This document shows, one piece after another, positions 1 to 12,369 of a stretch of 64,000 nucleotides of DNA. The translations under genes were made by a program, and so were the position numbers. The DNA comes from Sipunculus nudus (Eukaryota > Annelida > Sipuncula > Golfingiida > Sipunculidae): positions 37,338,019 through 37,402,018 of the forward strand of contig CM049306.1 in assembly GCA_026874595.1 (NCBI GenBank), given 5' to 3'. Below the pieces are notes generated by a model, which did not search any database, was not told where the DNA came from, and saw only the letters and a program-made list of their open reading frames with translations. Every line of letters begins with the position of its first letter. The first letter of the stretch is position 1.

Positions 1-621
1 TTAGATTCATTTCTTAAATCAATTCCATTTTTCTCATGACAGACTTGCTAATGTGCCCCAGTAGTATCAAAGATGGGTCACATTAGTAACACAATCATAA
101 ATACATACTGCTTTCCAATTAATTTCAAAACGCAGTTCTAAACTTGCTTCGGTCACAAGAGAATAAACCTTGAATTAGATATCCATTACCTCGTTTATTG
201 TCTAGGATTTACGCGCTTGATTAGCTAACGCTGTTGTTATTAAGCTCATTGATAATACCACCGTACACAAGAACTTAACAAAGACGTAATATTATCGGTC
301 AAAATATAATTGGTAAATTGGATATCCGCCAGTTGTAGAAATCACACCCACATTAACTATATTTTTACAGCTGTTACCTGTCAGTCTTAAGAATAATCCT
401 AGTCCCCTACTAAGACAACATGGCATGATAGCGGATAACTATAAAACTGTTGAGACAATATGGGTAATATACCGTCTTTTAAGTGATCAATATCAGTACA
501 CAAGATATTTGGATGATTTGAGTTCTACTTCGGTAGTGTTTGTTTTGCAATATCGATAAAGAATAAATTAAATATCATTAAAAAGATGTGTTCTATTTAA
601 TAATTTTTCTCGACCATTAAC

Positions 622-624
<3 letters not shown>
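1..624. other. AT-rich non-coding stretch
   Basis: I see no gene, RNA or recognisable repeat here. Reading frames are short and lack any known motif. The stretch leads directly into the (TA)n tract at 625. Confidence 0.5.

Positions 625-669
<45 letters not shown>
625..669. repeat. (TA)n microsatellite
   Basis: About 22 uninterrupted TA units are visible. The peptide made of alternating Ile and Tyr that can be translated across it is an artefact of the repeat. A purine-rich GA/GACA tract follows at about 711-753. Confidence 0.95.
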
Positions 670-671
<2 letters not shown>

Positions 672-710
672 AATCCATCCGTATGCATTTGAAATGTCCA
701 AGTGATTAGC

Positions 711-753
711 GCGAGAGACAGGGAGAGAGATAGAAAGAGACAGACAGACAGAC
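711..753. repeat. GA/GACA purine-rich simple repeat
   Basis: This is an imperfect run of GAGA, GAAA and GACA units. It lies about 40 bases after the (TA)n tract and is probably part of the same simple-repeat patch. Confidence 0.7.
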
Positions 754-3700
754 CAACAGATAAGCATATTAAGCAGAGGTAAACGGAAAGTGAGACATAA
801 ACCAAAAAGTAATGGAGCTGTCAACACAGAAATATTTATAACGTTTCCATTGGAAAAATACAATAGTCTCAATTAAGGGACTACTATTCTTTTTTACGTT
901 TAGTTATTTCACCTATAACTTCGAACACTTTGTATGATATTCAATGGATTATTTCTGAGCAGACCATGTAAACAATTAAATTACTTCACAACCACCCGTT
1001 ATCTGGTCCAGGAAGATGACATACTTTAAATGGACAAAAATAATGGGAAAGCGTAAATCACATCAATAGATAGATAACCATCCGCTGGAAATATGATAAA
1101 TGACATCTTGGGTGGAGAGAAAATAAACAAAAACGAGCATTTCTCGTAGCAGATGGATATCCATCCATAAGAAATACGACGAAAGACATCTTGAATAAAG
1201 AATAAATAAAAGAGGAGTGGTGGCTCTAATTTGGAAGTTCCCACAGTTCAGATTCCGATATGTCTCTCTGACAGGACCTCATCTTGCAAAATGTCCGGTT
1301 TCATCTTTTAAAGAAAGAAAACCTGTCGGAAAATCCGACCTGTCTTGGGGACCATAAATCAGCAGGGAGAATATCAAAGAAATCAGACAATGCGGGTCGG
1401 ACGGGACAGGCTGGTCTGCCAATGACTCACCGAGCAACAAGATAGATCTGGCGCGCGATTACGACCAGCAGACGGATCTGACGTTCGACTCCAAATGACA
1501 ACAAATTAATCTGACCAACTGGAACAGATAGACCTGGCAGTCGCTGTAATAGACAATACAAATAGCGGCCGACAATAATCTGGAGCTTCTCTGACAAGCA
1601 ATGAAATATTGGAACAGGTACCGTTTATTGGTGTGGTGTTGTTATATAAATCCAGCTGTTTGCGTGTCTCGTTTGTATCCAGTAAGTACAGTTCATAATT
1701 TGGTCACGTAACATGGTTTTAGTTTTGTTGGAAAATGCTTAATTTGCTACTGCTATTTACGGAGCATAATTCAAGGTTCATTATTATATTTTTTATATTG
1801 TGAAGTGAATTATTAACCAAATAAAATTACTTGTAACCACAACCTTAATGTTTTTCAAAAGACGATGAAAATTACAAGTCTGAGCTGCATTTTTGCAGTT
1901 TTGATTTTCCTCACTCCTGTTCTTATTCAGTACAGTCGACTCGAGATAACCCGTAACCAAAACAGAGAACAAGACTGTCCTCGTAACCGATGGACTGGAT
2001 AAACAAAAGTCAACAATACTATATAACAATTCCTGAATGACATAAAACTATTAACAATAACTGGTGAGCCATATCCTACTTGAGTCAATATGAAGATTAC
2101 TTGGAACGTTTCATTCATCAGGCGTCCCAAAAATTTATCCGGTATCCTCCTTACCGAACGAATCAACCAGTCGTATCCCCCTTCCAGGATTCTGACGTTC
2201 CTATACACGTTTCTTAAAATAAAATATATTGTGATGCAGGCAACAATATTATGTACAGTATGGCCTATTACTTCACAAAGGCTTTTTAATTGCTCTTATG
2301 GTTTCTATATACCACCAGTTACAGGGCTCAGAGATAAACCCTCTCTTTATTTACTCTCACAATAGACCAACACGCATCGTACAAGAGTGACGCTACAGTA
2401 AGAAGCAAAGTCCAAGGATCAGAATTAAAAAACCGACATATTAATGTATCTCGAAATGCCGTATTTCTTATTAGCTGATATGTCCAATAAGGAAACACGT
2501 ATAGTTTTTCCTCTTGCGTGTGCATTTTGCCAAAGATTGTGTAAGCCCATCAATCTACGGTCCGTCCGTCCGTTAATCTGTAGTGTCGCCGCGATAACTT
2601 ACAATGGCTCTGATGGATTTTCAAAAAACCTACTACTTATCAATAGATTATCTCTCCCGAGTTCGATTATGGGCAAAATCCAGGCACATTTCATAAGGTC
2701 AGAGGTCACTAGACTAATTTGTGTTGTCGCCGTTATAACCTACCTGGAATATAACGGATGTTTAAAAAACGCAACAAAAATATTAATCAATATAATTTCT
2801 CGCCTAAAATGAAAGTTCGATTATCAGCGTATTCCATGCATATTTAATGAGGGCAAAGGTCACCAGACTGTGTTGGCACCATGATGATGCTCCATTTACG
2901 GTGCTCTTGATTCTATGGATGTGTTATTTTTATTTCTAGGGTAACTTACACCTGATTTACGTCTGCGGCCATGCCCCTTTCGCATAAACTTTGAAGATAA
3001 CAATCCTACACTGACAACTTTACTACAGGAGTACGATCCAAGTTTAAATTAAGCTCGTTTAAAATAATAAGATTTTGCCAGGCTGAACCTTTAATACGTT
3101 ATATAGCGAAGATGTTCGCGAGCTTACAAACTTATGTGGATCTTATGGTATCTTTTCTATAGCATTCTTCCGGTGGTAAATTATATCTTCGTATCATACA
3201 TGGTTAAACTTCCTTTACCATACGAAACATTTATAAGTAAAATGCGGCTTTCATCCCACAATGCCTATCGAGATTCGTATTCGTCACACTCCATGTGTAG
3301 TGTGCACCAAAAGACGTAAAGGTTAAAACATTTTCAGCCACTATCAATTTTTGTTACATAATACAGCATTTAATAGTGATTTTCATGTATATTATTGATG
3401 ATGATGATCATTCTGTACTTTGTTTTTGCACCAAAAACGGGTACATAGACATTCGAACCTTGCATTCACTGGCAAAAACAATGCATGCTAACATTTAATA
3501 ACTTTTAGGGAATATTATACATCCACAGCACTTAATCCGCTGGTACTCCGTAACGTGCACACGTTTATTATATTTGCATATACGCGCCAATGTGTGTATT
3601 CGAGAGAGAGACATATTATTTTGCAGTAATATAGATACGTACACGTAGAGTATTCAGGGTTGCCTGGAAATAGACAGACACATGCAAGAAACACTGGGTA

Positions 3701-6700
3701 TATCCTAGCATTTGACCTGAAAGAAAATTCTCTCAGGCGAAGTAGACGACAGTGTACAGATATCACGTGATCACGGCCCGGGCAGCGTTTGGTGTTTCTC
3801 TGGGTGGGGTGTTCGTCCGGTAGCTGGCAGATTTAGCGCAGTCAGATAGAACTGTTTGGCTGATAATCACAACTGGTGCCGCAGGGATGCACCCTAATAT
3901 CTGCCCCACAGACAAATCGACGTCTGAACCAAGGGAATATATTGTATATAGATAGATCTGGCGCTTGCCGCCTCGTGGCCTACTAGAGGCCTACCTTTTT
4001 TTATATTCTCTCTTTCTGATATATAGACGAATTGGTATCGGGCCTTGTTTATGGTCTAGCTGGCTGGCACAGATAGCTTCGCAGGTCTTCACAATGTTGC
4101 CATACATCTAGCCGATTTCAGCTGTCCCGATTCATCAGGGCTCAGCTCTCACAAGAAAAATACCGAGCCAACCCACCGCTGTCTGCGTGATATAGCGCTT
4201 GACTGCAACCCAGGCCAGTCAGTCACTGCGGACCTTTCCTGCCGACTTCCGGATGCCGGAGTACTTTTTAGCAGGAAAATGCTAATAGGCGTATACTGGT
4301 GTTTATATCAATGCACTTTTTGTCTTGTGTGTAATATGTGTCACAATCAAGCCTTTTCCCCAAGATCAATAGGCCATTGTTAGAGTTAATGTAATTGCAT
4401 ATATTGCTCTCCGTTGCAAAATTCAAGGAATAAAGATTAATTAGTTATTGTTCAGTACGGCCTTTCTCTTCCTACTGTACATTTGTGCTGACAGAAGGTA
4501 ATTAGGGGCGCCTATGACGGCGGTTCTTAAAACAGCAATCAAAGAGCAAATTGAGGAGTTCTTTTTGTCCCTGTTTTACGACATTAAATTCAGTAAATTT
4601 AAAAGAAAAAAAAAATAAAATAACTAAATAAATACGTTCATTCTTATGTCATGTTATGACATTACTTCATATATTAATGAAAAAAGCAATTCAACGAAAC
4701 AACTGACCCATGTACACTACCTTTACGAGGCTATTTTTATATCAAACATTTAGCACTACCAGAAGAGCATCGAGAGAATCTCACCAATAAAATAAAGCTT
4801 TGTGAGTTTCGTGTTCTTGTTCAGACGGCGTGTGAACAGTGTATTGAACCTGATTGCTAGTTATAATTTCTTTCATACTACGTAGATTATACTTTTTGAT
4901 TATTCACGAAATAGTCAGCAAAGCGGCTCGATGAAGCAAGATGTCTGGTAGCGTAGCGAGCAGAGCCTTAGTGGTGGGTAAGTTGCATCAAACCAGAATT
5001 ATACGTTTTGCTTCTTACGATGACACTGGTCTCATCATGTACTTGTGTTACAAGCCCATCGGAACACTTGTTTGAGAAATAATATATTTAGTTCGCTTCT
5101 GGTATGTCCGCAACCTCTATTTAAAACGTGTAATATCCCATTTTACATAAGGAAAGCTACGTATGTTTTTGAAGGTCTCATAAGTGTCTAAGGAGTCTGT
5201 TCACACACTGTTAACGTTTTTCCTTAACATTACCTAACGTTTTGTACTATGACCACTTGCCTTGTTCATTTTCTCTACCATGTGATTTCTGAAAACTTGT
5301 TTTTTTCAAAACTGGTCGATTTTTCTACATTTAATTTTTTAACCAGTTTCATATATTTTAACATTAAATCGATATTTCTCCGCCACTTTGGTCCAAAAGA
5401 TTCCGTTTTTACTATATGGTGTGGTAAACATGAAAGCTATTTTTTTTAAATATTTTGCCTTTCTTTTATTGGAGGCATACTAGAGGTTAACGTTTAAAAA
5501 ATAAATATATTTTTGCACATTTAAAACATAAATACCCAATAAAATCAATATCCTAAAAACGCCTGGAGGTTTTTACCTTTATTTTAACATGATGCCTATT
5601 TGGCGATATTCTGTTTCTTTTACAGGTATGCTTGGATAGATGATTTTAGTTAAATTTCTTAAATTAATTAAAACATTTTAATATTTAAATAAAATCAATA
5701 GTTATCAGAAACCCAAACATTTTATATACCAGCATGTAGCGCACATTCTCATCTTTTTAGAATATGTACAGTAGATTGTAAAATACTAAGGAAAACCTGA
5801 AACAACGCCTAACATGCTCATTAGTCAGGTCCAAGACCTCAGCCAGCAGTGAAATGATCAGGCCAGGAAGGCAAGGAAGTTCAAAGTCCCGTGAGAATAA
5901 TAAACACGAATAAGTCTTAATATAAACCCAGCTTCTCTACTTTTATGATGTAACAAACACACTTATAAAACGATCAATATGACAAAGAATCACCAAGTTA
6001 GCTACACACAACAGAACGGCCTTGAAATGCGAAGTTTTTGTTCTGCAGCCAATTTATTCTGGCTATCTGGGTATTAGCTATGTAGTCCAAGATCTGATGT
6101 AATCTAATTACTGTGCAGGCAAATTGGAGTATCACTGAAACCTCAGCCCCATGGGTGAAGACGGTAGTAACGACAGAGAGTTTATTAGCAATCTGTTGCC
6201 AACAACAAATAAAGTTGAGTGTCGTAAAAACGTGATAATAGGTGAACCTGGCAATTAAAATCAGCAGTAGTATTGTTTTGAAGAGATTTTTTTGTAAACA
6301 CCTGAAATTTAAAAAAGATGTATGCAATCGCCAAGCGACCAATGGAAGCCTCATACGACGCCTACTACTGGGCGATAATGAGGAATCTCATGTGTAGAGT
6401 ACGACCTAGCGAATAAGGTCAAGGTCAAAAATAAATCCAAGGTGCTAATTTGTGACCTAAGACTAATATTGTGCCCAAGTTTCAACTTTAGAAAATCCGG
6501 TATATTGAAGATCCAGGGCAAAAAATAGAAAATACCAGAAGAAAGAAAAAAAATTGAAATCGATGGTTCTGCATTCGGGGAGGGGGAGCTAAGTAGGTCC
6601 AGCGACAATACATATTTTTATAAAATATGTATATAGAAATAAACTCATCAGCGTTATGAGGGGGAGGCTTAAAATACAAAATAACTGAGGCAAATTACAG

Positions 6701-7367
6701 TAGAATATATGTGATAGTATGATGCTTAACCAATGAGAAACGGTCAGGAGTTTGCTGGGGAAATGTTCAAACCTGGCGAATGATAAACGCTGAGACGAGT
6801 GACGGGCGCCCTGCCATGTTCACCAATCACAGCGGAAGTGAGCTAATGTGTACCTGTGATGTGATGTTCTCTTCAAAATGCGTTTCAGCATACGTCAACT
6901 GATTGAATGACTGCAGATGTTATCGTTAGAGTATATTCCATTATACCAGCCCTGAGGCCTGTACGTTTTCTTCAGTGGAGCGGCGTTGATTCAGCGTAGT
7001 GGATGTATTACATCCCCTTCAATTCAGCAGGAATAACTAACTTCGGTATGCAGTATCCTAGTGAATGATTACAGCGATCATCTGGGATGATGACGCCAAT
7101 TACTATGGGAAAATTACAAAACGTGCAAGATCAGCGAAATAATACTGCGCACCCCATTTGAAACCCGTATAATCTACGGCGTGAGGAATAAAACCAAGCT
7201 ATCAGTTTCTTCAGCTCCTGGCAACATCAAGGACAGATTAAGAGTGGGCGAAGGGAGCGCAAGCCCCCTTCTTATTCGAAACGAAAAAAAACCTGGGGAT
7301 CAGAATGATATACCGTTAATACATAAAATTTATTTTTAGTACGTTTGTATATGTATTCTCGTGTAGC
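754..7367. other. Intergenic or intronic AT-rich DNA, no firm gene
   Basis: No open frame in this stretch has a domain I recognise. Long frames around 1.8-2.8 kb and 6.0-6.7 kb overlap on opposite strands and look like chance. A 12-codon first-exon candidate at 4941-4977 is described in the findings. A short passage near 6.41-6.49 kb with AAGGTCAAGGTCAAAAATA resembles dispersed GGTCA-rich repeat DNA but cannot be bounded. Confidence 0.45.
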
Positions 7368-7595
7368 TTACTGGTGGTGGATATGTTAGGGCACGTAACT
7401 TGTAACAGCAAAGCTGTCTGTTCAAGTCCAGTTCTGATCGTTTTTACCAGCGAGGTCCCTTGACCAGGGTTTTAACCACAATGGTGCACGCTCTCCACCA
7501 AAAGGCGAATGGGTACAGGTCATTGGCGGCAGATAGGTGTAAAATGAATGGCCTCCTAGCACCTATTCTGGCATTGGAGTGAAATCATACAAGAA
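7368..7595 (+). repeat. Old tRNA-derived SINE (probable)
   Basis: The first ~70 bases (7368-7440) read like a decayed tRNA: a D-arm-like segment (GATATGTTAGGGCAC), then a B-box-like TGTTCAAGTCCAG at about 7420-7432. The following body contains CCTTGACCAGGG, CTCTCCACC and GGCGAATGGGTACAGG. Their order resembles SINE bodies known from molluscs and deuterostomes, where a leaky CTTGGGCAAGG block is followed by a GTGAATGGGTACCTGG block. The copy is diverged, has no clear tail, and the family is unnamed. Confidence 0.5.
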
Positions 7596-10500
7596 TTAAC
7601 AAGTTTGCAAAAAAAGAAATCTGAAATGTGTAAATGACTGACTTCATCAATAATCTCAGACTATAATTCCGAACCTTTACCTTTTTTTGTGTATGTGGGT
7701 CACCGCTAGTGCACTTGACCAAAACCTTCGCTGTCACTGGATAGTTGTCGGACGTTAAAGCCCGCTATTCGCCTGCCTAGTTTGTAGAATTTTTGTTATT
7801 CCTTGTTTTTTTATAGTTCATTTTAAGGAGTGTGAGTTATTCCTGCTTAATTTTCTATATACGACTCAAATTGTCCTGTCTGTTTGTCCCGATAAACCCG
7901 CTGAAACGGGCCTTGAGAGTGGGCCAGTTTTGCTATCAGCGTCAATCAGATCCCGACCAATTTAGTCCATCCATTTACACACAATTGAATTCCCGAACCA
8001 TCACATCACAGGTATGTCGCACAACATAATACCGTTCCCCCTCGCCATTGCTTACCTTCACCTTGACCCATTACCACAAAGACATAAATAATTGGTTCTG
8101 TATCGACCAAAAGACGTCGCTACCTAACGGGTCTGGGGCGTTCGCTACCTTATGGTTCTTGGTTCACACTATGCGGCAATAAACCCTTCCTCTGCAACGG
8201 GACCCAAAGGGTCCCCATTTTCTAGTAAAGTTCTAATAACGCTCCTGTGATGGATATATGCGCTTGTTTGGCTGGCCCCTGACGTTATAAAGACAGTGAT
8301 ATAAACAAACCGAACAACGTGTGCACCGTCGGATCGGCGTTTTCAACAAATGTTTTATAAAAGGTGTAACAGAAAGGGATTATTTTTTTTTTCGACCCCA
8401 GATATGGGAATTCGCCCATTAACATTGAAACTCGACTACGCATGCTTGAAAGCTATAACCTACTCATATAAATACAACCCCCCCCCCCTCCGTAAAACAT
8501 GCTAAATAACAGTTTTCTCCTGGTAAGTAAGCGGGGGCAGTTTTCTTGACTCGATTATCTGACAAGCATTATCCGAGCACGGCCCGACAACTTGTAAGTA
8601 TTTGATAAGTAGGGGCTAAAATTGGTAGCAAGTAAAAAATGTAATTGGTTGTTATATAATATGCTGTGTAAATGTAATCGGTTGTCATGTAGTTACATAA
8701 ACTGGACTATCTATAATCCGTACTGCTGTAAGTTGCTACGATAATGCTGGAAAACATACTGACAATAGGTTTCGCATTATTAGATACATCACTACCCGAG
8801 TATTCGAGCTATTATTCTGGACCCGATTACTCATTCAAATTAACTCGGGTTTCGAGTGCTCAAATATTTTTGGAGCACTAATTCCTCCGTATTGACTCGT
8901 CTGAAACGCCATACAGTGAACATGCAAGATCCTTGACTTGGGCATCTTGGGTACTCCAGACTGAAAATTTGAGGCTTCTTAAGACGGGCTTTCCTAGGCC
9001 CGTATATTGATTCTGCATAGTGTTAGTTGTGATAACACTGAGCTGATCAATAAAGCCGCTACCACGGCAGTGTGAAAACACTGCTTCAAATGACCCAAAT
9101 TTGATTCCTGCAAAAACAATGTGCGTCCCCGAAATGACAGCGGGGAGGACGTTAATATGACAAGCGCTATAAATAGACTTCCAATTCGCGGCTCTGGACC
9201 GTGATTGAGAAGCTGTTCTAGATATGTCAGTTCAGAACCTTTATATATAGAAACTTTTCTTTGTTCTAAGCATCATGAAAAGCATAAATTCCAGAGGACT
9301 GGTAGAAAACCTTGATGCATTATCAATTCTTGATTGTTTAAAAATCTTTTGATTGGTTCCAGATAGGCTTTAATATTATTTAAGGACCAATTTGACCCGA
9401 AATGCAGTTTAAGAAATCAATTTGAACTTTTCAACTTAATGTTAATTCTGTTATAATCAAAATAACAACTACATCTTTTGACAAATTCGACATCTAGAAT
9501 CATATGTTTTGTAATGTTTTGTTATAACAAGGTCTGCAACAGATAATTTCTCCTTTTAAGATGATACACAGTCTGGGCATTTATACTTATATAAACAAAA
9601 TACTTCAAAATTGCTGATTCGTCGAATACATTGTGTGGAAAACCCACCAACGGCCTGGAAATTAAAGACCACACCGTAAAGTGCAGACAACAAAGCCGAA
9701 CGTCTAGTCTGATGTGATTAAAAGAGAACAATCAGCCCTTTGTGGATGTAGGAGAACGGTACCTAAGCAGGCATTATATATACACTACCACCCTTCTACC
9801 AGAGGTCATTTCTACTTGAAAAGAATATTTTCTCTTTTTGCACTGAAGGACGGCCGGGACTACTTGTCACAACAGTCAAACTTCAAAATCAATTTTTTTT
9901 ACATTTCAAGGAAACACCGTCTGTTTACATTTCACTTGCCTATGCTCACAAATTATTCCTTATTCCTTAAAGAATTAAGAAGCTCCGGTGCATTGGGGGG
10001 TTCAGATTTTGACTTCAACAATCGCTAAACAGCAGAGTCGTACTCACAAGCGTCCGAGAGTGCGCAGTGTGATTCACTACGACACGCTTCTTAACCACGA
10101 ATCACTCCGCAGGACCGACCATATATACGACGTCGTTTTAAAGCCCCTTTATTACAATGGTCTAATCTATTTGCGATCACCTGACAAGGATCGAGGCAGG
10201 CGATTCTTATATAGGAAATGTTAACCTGGATCCCATCTGTGTCTTCCCAGATCCAATCCTTGATCCTACCAGACAACTCTAAAATCTAACTTTTCGTGAT
10301 TCCAGGAAGGAGGATCAGCGGTATTGTATTTACGGGAAATGACTTAAGATTTAAAGGTACATGAAAATTTGCAATTACATATGTGTTATCTAAGGCTTTT
10401 ATTTAATTTTGGCTGAATACAAAAATTTATATGTAAAATTATACCTGCACCACGACTTACTATCTCAAATTAACCTGTTTTATCCGCTGTTATGATTCTC

Positions 10501-10649
10501 ATTTTTAGTAAACACAGTTAACGTATGTCTGTTTACCATAACAAGACTGCGTGACCGGAAGTCCGATCTTGCGCATGCACGGCAGCACTCACACAAGGAG
10601 AGGAATCATATAGAAGTTACACAGAAGAAAACATCGGCTGGAAGCTTAA
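7596..10649. other. Intergenic or intronic DNA
   Basis: No supported gene is present. A 104-codon plus-strand frame (9714-10028) and its antisense neighbours show no domain. An 11-base C run lies at 8478-8488. The passage GTCGGACGTTAAAGCCC near 7747-7763 resembles SINE 3' ends in which GACGTTAAA recurs, but it is too short to call. Confidence 0.4.
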
Positions 10650-10987
10650 ACTAGTGGCCCATGGGCCATAACGCTCAGTTGAATTTTAAATAAAGGTGAT
10701 GCATGTATTAAAGTTTGATGTTATGATCTGGAGAAAAAATATTTGTTTAAGAACCTTGAACAATGGGTAAAACGACTTCTTGAGTGCTCAAAATCATGTT
10801 CTCTTCCCCATATTACTTAGATAATAGGCAACAATGACCTGTGACATTTTTCAAGGTTTCCGAAAAGATTTAACATGGAAATCCCTATATGCTGAGTTAG
10901 TAAATTCTACGTCAATCTGATATGACTTGTGTCAATCTGACTTATAGGGTACTCAAATCATGTTCTTTCACTTAGCTAACAGAATAT

Positions 10988-11002
10988 AGGTCACAGTGAC
11001 CT
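10988..11002. promoter_or_regulatory. Perfect AGGTCA-n3-TGACCT palindrome
   Basis: The bases read AGGTCACAGTGACCT. This is the inverted AGGTCA pair with a 3-base spacer that is the consensus estrogen-receptor-type response element. It sits inside element copy A. Decayed versions recur at equivalent places (11136-11150, 12122-12136, 60710-60724, 61181-61195, 61332-61346). The match is seen in the sequence; binding is not shown. Confidence 0.5.
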
Positions 11003-11300
11003 TATTTTGGATGTCAAAGGAGAAATTACAATGACCTCAGTTTATATTAAGAAAAGCGGTTACGAGTTGTACCCTATGTGACTTTTTGGGTGCTCAAAAT
11101 TAGGGTTTCGTTTCTGCTTGTAGCTCACAGAATATAGTTTACAGTGACCTAATATCAGGAATCAAAGGAGACCTGCCCAAGACTTCCCTGGATATTGCAT
11201 TAGAAGGTTCTGCGGCTATCGGACACAATTTTTGCCCCTTCTGACTCACTTGATAATCAAAATCATGTTTTCGACCCGTAGTCACTTTGACATAATTTCA

Positions 11301-12197
11301 GGTTTTAAAGGAGATTTGCCTATATCTTCCCTGGATTTACAGTTAGAAGTTTCTGGGTCTAACGGTTACAGTTTGTGTCCTATAACCTGCTTCATTTGAA
11401 GGTCTCGAAAATAAAGAAAAAAATGCTAAAATTAGAAAAAGTACAGATGGCGCCACCAATCTTTAGGAAATGATAAAAACACTCCATGATCAATATGTAT
11501 GGAAAGAATCATGGTAATCAATGCATTAGTTTGTCAGATATTGGCGCTTTAGTATCAAAGGTTTAATATTCTTGGGGGGAGGGGTATTTTTTAGCCCCAT
11601 AGCCCGGAAGATACAAGTGGCGTTGACCTTATTTCGGGCTTATATGGAGATTTTTTATGAACCTCTGTGGGTGTGTAAATAGAAGCTTCTAGGTCTAGCA
11701 GTTAAATTTTTTCCAAGGTCTGACTCAAAGGGAGCTCAAAGTCAGCTTTTGGTCCGTAGTTCGCAAAATATAGGTTAACATGACCCAATTTGAGGTTTCA
11801 AAGGCAATTTGCCTAGAACTTCCCTGGATGTACAGTGAGAAGTTTCTGTGTCTAACGGTTACAGTTTGTGTCCTATTAACGGCCGGACTGCTTAATTTGA
11901 AGGTCTAACAAATAGAGAAAAAATGCGTCAAAATTAGAAACAAATACAGGTGGCGCCACCAATCTTAGGGAAATGATGAAACACTCCATGATCAATATGT
12001 ATGGAAATAATCATGGTAATCAATGCATTAGTTATTCAGATACTGGAGCTTTTGTATCAAATTTTTAATTATTCTGGGGGAGGGGAGGGGGTACTAACGA
12101 GCCCCATAGCTCAGAGGATAAAGGTCGCAGTGACCTAGTTCCAGGTTTACAAGGAGCTTTTTTTATGAATCTCCATGTTCTAGGTCCAGCAGTTCCC
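11301..12197 (+). repeat. ~493-bp tandem duplication inside copy A
   Basis: Bases 11301-11703 and 11794-12197 are two copies of one unit about 490-493 bp apart. Matching landmarks are AACGGTTACAGTTTGTGTCC, the GGCGCCACCAATCTT block (11449 and 11952), CTCCATGATCAATATGTATGG, a G-rich stretch, GAGCCCCATAGC-type text and AGGTC(T/C)AGCAGTT. The second unit carries a small insertion (ACGGCCGGACTG). Confidence 0.85.
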
Positions 12198-12369
12198 TGT
12201 TAAACGGACGGACGGACGGACAGACGGACGACGGACCAAGAGTGATCGCTATAGCTCAGATGATTTTCAGTCAGCTGAGCTAAAAATCGTGAGTTGTGAA
12301 GTTGCAAGGTACGGTTACCAGATGGCGTACTCGTAATGTTGATGATATGCGCCACTGATTGCGCCCGTG

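Larger units (their letters stand above)
10650..12292 (+). mobile_element. Bivalve-type non-autonomous element, copy A
   Basis: The element opens with the perfect palindrome GGCCCATGGGCC (10656-10667) followed by AACGCTCAGTTGA. It closes with a tandem GACG tract (12204-12232) and an AGCTCAGATGA...CAGCTGAGCTAAAAAT terminus ending near 12290. I recall this opening and closing pair from many bivalve genomes and UTRs. It has no coding capacity, so mobility would need help in trans. The body contains recurring phrases (a GGTGCTCAAAATCATGTT block, a TATAGGTCACAGTGACC block, a TTCCCTGGATNTACAGT block), which shows it grew from a shorter unit. A relative, copy D, lies at 60.88-61.41 kb in the same orientation. 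The exact ends are estimates. Confidence 0.7.
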
